From assembly GCF_006715785.1 (NCBI RefSeq), contig NZ_VFNX01000003.1, positions 1 through 64,000 on the forward strand: a stretch of 64,000 bases of DNA, given 5' to 3'. The stretch is from Streptomyces puniciscabiei. Lineage in GTDB: Bacteria; Actinomycetota; Actinomycetes; Streptomycetales; Streptomycetaceae. Below the pieces are notes generated by a model. That model had not been told where the DNA came from, did no database searches, and was given only the letters and a program-made list of their open reading frames with translations. The position numbers and the translations under genes are program-made. This document shows positions 58,499 to 64,000 of this stretch, one piece after another; the first letter of the stretch is position 1, and the number at the start of each line of letters is the position of its first letter.

Positions 58499-58840
58499 AC
58501 ACACGAACGCCGTACCGCGCAGCGCGCTCGCGGTGGTTCTGCCGGCCGTCGCCCCGTTCCTGGTCGCCTTCGACACGACGGCCTACTTCGCGGACGTACT
58601 GGTGCCGCTGCTGCTGATCACGTTCGGCTGCGGTGTGCTGGCGCCGCCCGTGGGCTTCACACGGTCCCGGAGCGGCGCTGCCCCGGGGACTGAACTCACT
58701 GCTTCGAGCTCGGTGCGGCGCTCTGTCTGACCGGCGCGGCCATCGCCCTGCCCACCCTGCCCCGGCGCGACGACCGCACGACCGCCCCGGTCCCCGGTGT
58801 CAGCGGCGGCGCACCAGCGGAAACGGCAGGGTCTCCCTGA
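58499..58840 (+). pseudogene. C-terminal remnant of an MFS transporter
   Basis: The first frame reads SALAVVLPAVAPFLVAFDTT and FADVLVPLLLITFGCGVLAP, hydrophobic helices of a DHA2-type exporter. After about 58660 the frame is lost, and another frame gives SSFELGAALCLTGAAIALPT ending in a basic-acidic tail and TGA at 58838-58840. At least one frameshift and no N-terminal half. Its 3' end overlaps the end of lysX. Confidence 0.5.
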
Positions 58841-61800
58841 TCGTCAGGCCGGTGAGGAACATCACGAGCCGGTCGACGCCGATGCCGAGGCCGCCCGTCG
58901 GGGGCATCGCGTACTCGAGGGCCCGGAGGAAGTCCTCGTCCAGCTCCATGGCCTCCGGATCACCGCCGGCGGCCAGCAGCGACTGCTCGGTGAGCCGCCG
59001 GCGCTGTTCCACGGGGTCGGTCAACTCCGAGTAGGCGGTGCCGAGTTCGGTGCCGAAGGCAACGAGGTCCCAGCGCTCGGCGAGCCGCGGGTCGGTGCGG
59101 TGCTGCCGGGTCAGCGGGGAGACGTCGGTGGGGAAGTCCTTGTAGAAGGTGGGGAGTTGGGTGCGTTCCTCGACGAGGCGCTCGTACATCTCCAGGACGA
59201 TGTCGCCGGGCCCGTCGTCGGCGGTGTACGGCACCCCGGCCCGGTCGCACAGCCGGTGCAGCCGCAGCAGCTCGGTGCCGGGGCCGATCTCCTCCCCCAG
59301 CACCTCGGAGATCGCGCCGTAGACCGTTCTGACCGGCCACTTCCCGGAGATGTCGTACTCTTCCCCGTCCTTGCGGGCCACCGGGGAGCCGAAGGCGGCC
59401 GTCGCCGCGCCCTGGATCAGCTCGCGGGTGAGGTCGAGCATCACGTCGTAGTCGGCGTGCGCCTGGTAGGCCTCCAGCATCGTGAACTCGGGGTTGTGCT
59501 TGTAGGAGACGCCCTCGTTGCGGAAGGTGCGGCCCAGTTCGAAGACCTTCTCCAGGCCGCCGACGCACAGCCGCTTCAGGTACAGCTCGGGGGCGATACG
59601 CAGGTACAGGTCGAGGTCGTAGGCGTTGATGTGGGTGGTGAAGGGGCGGGCGGTCGCGCCGCCGTGGATCGGCTGCAGCATCGGCGTCTCGACCTCCACG
59701 AAGCCGCGGTCCAGCAGGCCCTGGCGCAGGGCCTGTACGGCGGCTGAGCGGGCCCGGAGCACCGCGCGGGCGGCGGGGCTGGTGGCCAGGTCGAGGTAGC
59801 GGCGGCGGACTTTCGCCTCGGGGTCGGTGAGACCCCGGCGTTTGTCGGGCAGCGGGCGCAGACACTTGCCGGTGAGCTGCCAGGAGGTGACGAAGACGGT
59901 GGGCTCGCCCTTGTCGCTGAGGCCGGAGCGGCCGGTCGCCGTGAGGTGGTCGCCGATGTCGCATCCGGCGGTGAAGCGGTCGAGGGCGGCGCCGGAGCGG
60001 TCGCGGGTGAGGGCGATCTGGTGGTCGCCGGACCAGTCGCGCAGCACGGCGAAGACGATGCCGCCGAAGTCGCGGACCAGCATGAGCCGTCCGGCGACGG
60101 TGACGTCCTCGCCGGGCGGCACGTCGGCGAGGGCGTGGGTGGGGGCGGGGACGCCGACCGGGTAGGGGTCGGTGCCGGCGGCGCGCAGCCGGTCGAGCTT
60201 GTGGTACCGGACGCGGACCTGTTCCGGCAGACCCGCGTCCGGTGGTGCGGGCCCGGCCTGGTCCCCTCCGGCGAGGCCGAGCGCCGTCAGGGGCGGCAGC
60301 CCGTGGGTGGTCGCGGGCCGCTGCCCGGCCTTCGGGTGCCCTTTTCCCCAGAGTTTGCGCAACGACGGTACGGAGACGAAGCCTTCGGCGATGCCGGAGG
60401 CCAGGCCGATGCGGGCGAGGGCGGCGGTGTCGCCGTAGCAGATGAAGCGCGGGTACCACTCCGGGTGGTACTTGGCGTTGGAGCGGTACAGGGCCTCCAG
60501 CTGCCACCAGCGCGAGAAGAACAGCAGCAGGCGGCGCCACAGCCTGAGGACGGGGCCGGCGCCGATGCGGGCGCCCTCCTCGAAGACCGACCGGAAGACC
60601 GCGAAGTTCAGCGAGATCCGGCGGACGCCCAGCTTGGGGGCGGCGGCGCACAGTTCGGCGACCATGAACTCCATGACCCCGTTGGGGGCGGCCCGGTCAC
60701 GGCGCATCAGGTCCAGGGAGACGCCGTCGCGGCCCCACGGCACGAAGGAGAGCAGGGCGAGGAGCCGGCCGTCCTCGCCGAGGGCCTCCACCAGCAGGCA
60801 GTCGCCGTCGGCGGGGTCGCCGAGCCGGTCCAGGGCCATGGAGAAGCCGCGCTCGGTCTCGGTGTCGCGCCAGGCGTCGGCCTTGTCGACGATCTCCTCC
60901 ATCTCCCGTTCGGTGAGGGTGGCGTGCCGGCGGATGCGGCAGGTGGCGCCGGTACGGCGGACCCGGTGCACGGCCTGCCGGGTCACGCGCATGTCCCGGC
61001 CGTTCAGGTCGAAGGCGGCCACCTGCACGATCGCCTCGTCGCCGAGCTGGAGGGCGCCGAGTCCGGCGCGGGCGTAGGCGCGGGCGCCGTCCTCGGAGGC
61101 GCCCATGACGGCGGGCGCCCAGGCGTAGCGGCGGGCCACGTCCAGCCAGGCGGCGATGGCGTGCGGCCAGGCCTCCATGTCCCCGACGGGGTCGCCGCTG
61201 GCCAGGCAGACGCCGGCCTCGACGCGGTAGGTGACGGCGGCCTTGCCGCTGGGCGAGAAGACCACGGCCTTGTCACGGCGGGTGGCGAAGTAGCCGAGGG
61301 AGTCCCGTTCGCCGTAGGCGGCCAGGAGGGCGCGGATGCGGGCCTCCTCGTCGTCGTGCAGGGCGGCCTCCAGGCGCTGGGAGCGGAACAGCGCGGCGGC
61401 GGCGTTGAGCAGGGCCAGGGCGCCGAGCAGGCCGAGCACGAAGGTGACCTTGCGGGGCGGGCGGCCGGAGAAGGAGCTGCCCGAGACCAGGCCGCCGCAC
61501 ACCCGGTCGGCCGCCCAGGCCAGGTGCTCGTTCGCCGGCAGGGTGCCCGGGAACAGCATGACCAGGCCCCAGCCCAGCAGGATGGCCACGGCGAGCCCGC
61601 CCAGCAGCACGGCGAGCGCCCGCCACACGGCACCGCGCCGGGAGGCGGCGTAGAACTCCTTTCTGGCCACGACGAGCAGGAGCAGCAGCAGGCCGCACAG
61701 CACCAGCGACGGCAGCGACTGGGCGTACAGGCCGAGGCTCACGCCGAGCGCGTCGGTGAGGACGACCAGGCCGAGATAGACGACGACCAGCCACCAGGCG

Positions 61801-62078
61801 ACCTTCTTGCGGGCGGCGGTGGCGCCGGCCAGCAGGAACAGGAAGACGGCGTAGGCCAGATTGGCGCTGATGGGAAGGAGCACCAGGTCGAGGGCGTGCG
61901 CGACCGGGCGCAGCAGGCGACGCAGCGGTTCGATGAGCGCGAGCAGGGCGCACAGCAGCCCGAGCGCGGCGAAGAGCGCCCCGAAGGCCTCGGGCACCCA
62001 GCCGAGGCGTCCACCGGCGGGCGGGCGTACCGGGGCCGTGGGATCCCTCCGTGCGGCGGACTCCGCGCTGGCGGTCAT
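58800..62078 (-). CDS. lysX: Bifunctional lysylphosphatidylglycerol synthetase / lysyl-tRNA synthetase LysX
   Basis: A 1092-residue fusion. Residues of about 1-230 form several transmembrane helices. The middle (about 230-590) is an MprF-like lysyl transferase domain ([37 protein letters not shown]). The last 460 or so residues are a class II lysyl-tRNA synthetase with an OB fold ([20 protein letters not shown]), [20 protein letters not shown] (motif 2) and [15 protein letters not shown] (motif 3). It adds lysine to phosphatidylglycerol, lowering membrane charge. ATG 62078 is probably leaderless. Confidence 0.93.
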   Translation of the reverse strand: MTASAESAARRDPTAPVRPPAGGRLGWVPEAFGALFAALGLLCALLALIEPLRRLLRPVAHALDLVLLPISANLAYAVFLFLLAGATAARKKVAWWLVVVYLGLVVLTDALGVSLGLYAQSLPSLVLCGLLLLLLVVARKEFYAASRRGAVWRALAVLLGGLAVAILLGWGLVMLFPGTLPANEHLAWAADRVCGGLVSGSSFSGRPPRKVTFVLGLLGALALLNAAAALFRSQRLEAALHDDEEARIRALLAAYGERDSLGYFATRRDKAVVFSPSGKAAVTYRVEAGVCLASGDPVGDMEAWPHAIAAWLDVARRYAWAPAVMGASEDGARAYARAGLGALQLGDEAIVQVAAFDLNGRDMRVTRQAVHRVRRTGATCRIRRHATLTEREMEEIVDKADAWRDTETERGFSMALDRLGDPADGDCLLVEALGEDGRLLALLSFVPWGRDGVSLDLMRRDRAAPNGVMEFMVAELCAAAPKLGVRRISLNFAVFRSVFEEGARIGAGPVLRLWRRLLLFFSRWWQLEALYRSNAKYHPEWYPRFICYGDTAALARIGLASGIAEGFVSVPSLRKLWGKGHPKAGQRPATTHGLPPLTALGLAGGDQAGPAPPDAGLPEQVRVRYHKLDRLRAAGTDPYPVGVPAPTHALADVPPGEDVTVAGRLMLVRDFGGIVFAVLRDWSGDHQIALTRDRSGAALDRFTAGCDIGDHLTATGRSGLSDKGEPTVFVTSWQLTGKCLRPLPDKRRGLTDPEAKVRRRYLDLATSPAARAVLRARSAAVQALRQGLLDRGFVEVETPMLQPIHGGATARPFTTHINAYDLDLYLRIAPELYLKRLCVGGLEKVFELGRTFRNEGVSYKHNPEFTMLEAYQAHADYDVMLDLTRELIQGAATAAFGSPVARKDGEEYDISGKWPVRTVYGAISEVLGEEIGPGTELLRLHRLCDRAGVPYTADDGPGDIVLEMYERLVEERTQLPTFYKDFPTDVSPLTRQHRTDPRLAERWDLVAFGTELGTAYSELTDPVEQRRRLTEQSLLAAGGDPEAMELDEDFLRALEYAMPPTGGLGIGVDRLVMFLTGLTIRETLPFPLVRRR

Positions 62079-62085
62079 GGTTCCG

Positions 62086-62091
62086 ACTGTA
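62086..62091 (-). promoter_or_regulatory. -10 element of lysX, leaderless start
   Basis: TACAGT on the minus strand, exactly seven bases before the lysX ATG at 62078; no ribosome site. Confidence 0.5.
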
Positions 62092-62119
62092 GAAAGGGGC
62101 CGCTCGGCTCGCCCGTCGA

Positions 62120-62710
62120 GGAGGTACGGGGGCGGCCGGGGTGAGCGAGGCCGCGTGCCGGACCCGGGCGCAGGGGGCGCGCGGCTGTTGCGCCGAGGGA
62201 TGGCGGGTGGCCGTACGAGTCCAGGACCGAGTGCCGGACCCGAAGCGCCAGAGGCCGCACGACTCGCCCGACGAGGGACACCGGGGCGGCCACCAAGGCG
62301 CGTCCGGATCACCGCCGAGGGATGCCGGGGCAGTCCCGCGAGGCCAGGTCCGCGAGCCGGAACCGAACGACAAGAGGTCGCGCGCCTGGCACTCCGAGGG
62401 ACACCGGGGCGGCCCAAGGGGGGCACGCGGCTGCCGGGGCGGCCCCAGGGAGGCCGGGACCGTGAGCCGGAACCGAACGACAAGAGATCGCGCGCCTGGC
62501 ACTCCGAGGCACACCGGGGCGGCCCAAGGGGGGCACGCGGCTGCCGGGGCGGCCCCAGCGAGGCCGGGACCGTGAGCCGGAACCGAACGACAAGAGATCG
62601 CGCGCCTGGCACGCCGAGGCACACCGGGGCGGCCCAAGGGGGGCACGCGGCTGCCGGGGCGGCCCCAGCGAGGCCGGGACCGTGACCCGGAACGGGAGGC
62701 AAGGACACGC
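62120..62710. repeat. Tandem array of 110-bp repeats with eroded flanking copies
   Basis: Three near-identical 110-bp units begin with GAGCCGGAACCGAACGACAA at 62354, 62464 and 62574, followed by a partial fourth at 62684. Diverged copies can be traced leftward to about 62120. The period is not a multiple of three, and no frame looks like protein. It fills the region upstream of lysX and before the universal stress gene. Confidence 0.92.
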
Positions 62711-62997
62711 GCGGCTCCGCCCGCCGGGGGCCTGCCGAGGTGGTCCCGGGAAGCCCTGCCCCGCCCGCCCGGACGGCACCCGGACTTGATCGCCCGTCCG
62801 ACAACCCGTCCGGCCCACAACCGGGCCACCCGGCAACGGGCGACCCGGAAACCGGCCCACCTCCAAAGCGGCCCGCCCCGGAACCGGCCCCTCCGACCGG
62901 CCCGCCCGACGACCGGCCCGCCCGGCGACCGCCCCGCCGGACAGTGACGTGGCCCCGGCCCAGCCCCCCACGGCTCTGCGGGAACGGTGGATTCCGA
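62711..62997. other. Low-complexity GC-rich spacer
   Basis: Proline/glycine-codon-like runs built from CCGGCCCGCC and ACCGGCCC-type words with no clear period. A frame from 62740 is only Pro, Gly and Arg and is not considered a gene. Confidence 0.5.
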
Positions 62998-63003
62998 TAG
63001 CCT
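62998..63003 (+). promoter_or_regulatory. -10 element for a leaderless start
   Basis: TAGCCT, seven bases before the GTG at 63011 of the universal stress protein gene. Confidence 0.5.
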
Positions 63004-63010
63004 CACGGCT

Positions 63011-63484
63011 GTGACGGAACAGCACTCGCACTCGCCCTCGCACCAGTTCGAGCGGGGTACGGACGGGCCGAAGGTCATCCTGGTCGGGGTGGACGGCTCC
63101 GACTCCTCGTTGCGTGCGGCGGCGTACGCCGGCGGGCTCGCCCGGCGGCAGCGGGCGCTGCTGGCCGTGGTGTACGTGCAGCCGGTACTGGCCGCCGGGG
63201 CGGCGCTCGGGGCGCCGGTGGCGGAGACGACCGACGAGATCGCCGAGGACCTGGTCACCTACATCCGGGAGGCGGCCGAGCGGGTCAAGGGGATATTCGA
63301 GGTGCGCTGGGAGTTCCACACCTTCCGCGGCGACCCGTACAGCGGGCTGGTCAAGGCGGCCGACGAGCTCAAGGCGGACGCGGTGGTCGTCGGCGCCTCC
63401 GAGCAGGCCGGCCACCGGATCATCGGCTCGGTGGCGGTCCGGCTGGTGAAGGCGGGGCGCTGGCCGGTGACGGTCGTGCCGTAG
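63011..63484 (+). CDS. Universal stress protein (UspA family)
   Basis: A 157-residue single-domain UspA protein. The fold starts VILVGVDGSDSSLRAAAYA (about residue 20), and the nucleotide-binding end is VVVGASEQAGHRIIGSVAVR, close to the GX2GX9G(S/T) ATP motif but with altered spacing, so ATP binding is uncertain. GTG start at 63011 by leaderless rule; an upstream ATG at 62987 overlaps the promoter. Neighbour of an amino-acid permease gene. Confidence 0.87.
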   Translation: MTEQHSHSPSHQFERGTDGPKVILVGVDGSDSSLRAAAYAGGLARRQRALLAVVYVQPVLAAGAALGAPVAETTDEIAEDLVTYIREAAERVKGIFEVRWEFHTFRGDPYSGLVKAADELKADAVVVGASEQAGHRIIGSVAVRLVKAGRWPVTVVP

Positions 63485-63690
63485 GGCGGGGCGCCGGCCG
63501 CAGCACTCCGGCGAGGGCGCAGCTCATCAGGCCGACGTCACAACCGACAGTTGTAGGCGCGCGCGGCAGACCCTCTCCCGGCGGGACTCGCGGCGCCCGC
63601 CGGGGCCGTGCGTGGCGTCTTCCCTGTGCTGCGGGCCTGAGCCATCATGATCCGGCGTCAGCCGTTGCCGTCGGCGAAGAGGTGAGGCGC

Positions 63691-64000
63691 ATGGCCGGGC
63701 TCCGCGCGGGTGAGGGGATTCTCCGCCGCAAACCCATCGAACACATCGAGGAGACCGAGGTCGGCCAGGGCCCCCGGCTGGAGAAGTCGCTCGGGCTGTG
63801 GCAGCTCACCGCGATCGGGGTGGGCGGCATCATCGGCGCCGGCATCTTCACGCTGGCCGGCACGGTCGCCAACGGCACGGCCGGCCCCGCGGTGGTGGTC
63901 TCGTTCCTGATCGCCGGTGTGGCGAGCGCCTGTGCCGCGCTGTCGTACGCCGAGTTCGCCGGGCTCATCCCGAAGGCGGGATCGGCGTACACGTACGGCT
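63691..64000 (+). CDS. APC-family amino acid permease, 3' end outside window
   Basis: The first 103 residues of a transporter. A cytoplasmic head with KPIEHIEETEVGQGP and LEKSLGLWQLTAIGVGGIIG leads into helix 1 (GIFTLAGTVA) with the unwound GXGI-type substrate site GVGGIIGAGIF. Helix 2 follows as AVVVSFLIAGVASACAALSY and then AEFAGLIPKAGSAYTYG, all characteristic of the cationic amino acid transporter group. ATG 63691 with AGAGGTGAG upstream. The reading frame is open to the last base. Confidence 0.9.
   Translation, partial: MAGLRAGEGILRRKPIEHIEETEVGQGPRLEKSLGLWQLTAIGVGGIIGAGIFTLAGTVANGTAGPAVVVSFLIAGVASACAALSYAEFAGLIPKAGSAYTYG

Noticed and set aside
62120..62710. CRISPR array
   Set aside because: The whole 110-bp unit repeats without unique spacers, there are no cas genes, and flanking copies erode gradually.
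62740..63000. Proline-rich 86-codon frame before the universal stress gene
   Set aside because: Low-complexity GC-rich DNA read as Pro/Gly/Arg, no ribosome site, and it covers the downstream promoter.

Overview
The window is high-GC actinobacterial DNA. Codon third positions are almost all G or C, GTG and TTG starts are frequent, and it carries an ergothioneine operon, a class F sortase, a bifunctional LysX and many TetR/PadR/LacI regulators. All of this fits a Streptomyces or close relative. From memory, the stretch from about 43.2 to 53.8 kb (ornithine-lipid pair, sdhCAB, a PAS-GGDEF-EAL protein, an SCO0930-type lipoprotein) resembles the SCO0920-SCO0930 part of the S. coelicolor chromosome arm. 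I could not align it.

Layout. 0-6.5 kb: the 3' end of a secreted NEW3/NPCBM protein, a divergent CDF efflux pump and ArsR regulator, a ZIP transporter under a clear iron box, a degenerate inorganic-pyrophosphatase homologue, an MFS permease and a methyltransferase. 6.5-11 kb: a PadR-membrane protein-Nudix group, a hydrolase-GNAT pair behind a MerR-type operator, a phosphatase and a TPR protein. 11-19.4 kb: a decayed BlaI-GNAT pair, peptide deformylase, a disulfide oxidoreductase and thioredoxin with a sigma-R-type promoter, a palindromic MITE-like element, an aldehyde dehydrogenase, a LacI regulator, and a TetR-flavin monooxygenase pair. 19.4-26 kb: a repeat-rich gap, a TetR-FMN reductase pair, an amidase, a cysteine-containing winged-helix regulator with a membrane protein and cupin, and a PemK-like protein overlapping tail to tail with a PARG-like protein.

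26.4-31 kb: egtABCD, with every junction overlapping by one to four bases. 31-36 kb: a graveyard (fumC remnant, probable phosphatase remnant), then TetR, two short-chain dehydrogenases (one with an internal deletion) and a Tat-exported hydrolase of foreign composition. 36-42 kb: an orphan sugar-binding lipoprotein with a DasR-like site, dodecin, HAD, a luciferase-like oxidoreductase, an MT0933-type small protein and a UvrA-like ABC protein. 42-49.5 kb: two paralogous small proteins, olsB-olsA, sdhCAB and a LysR regulator. 49.6-58.3 kb: a c-di-GMP protein coupled to a DUF574 methyltransferase, then an envelope cluster (SCO0930-like lipoprotein, proline-rich surface protein, DUF4239 protein, repeat-containing membrane-anchored protein, class F sortase, polysaccharide deacetylase). 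58.5-64 kb: an MFS remnant, lysX, a 110-bp tandem repeat array, a universal stress protein and the start of an APC permease.

Cross-cutting themes: many genes are controlled by clearly visible local operators. At least eight have a -10-like hexamer 6-8 bases before the start codon and are probably leaderless. Several decayed genes and two repeat arrays mark this as accessory or chromosome-arm DNA.
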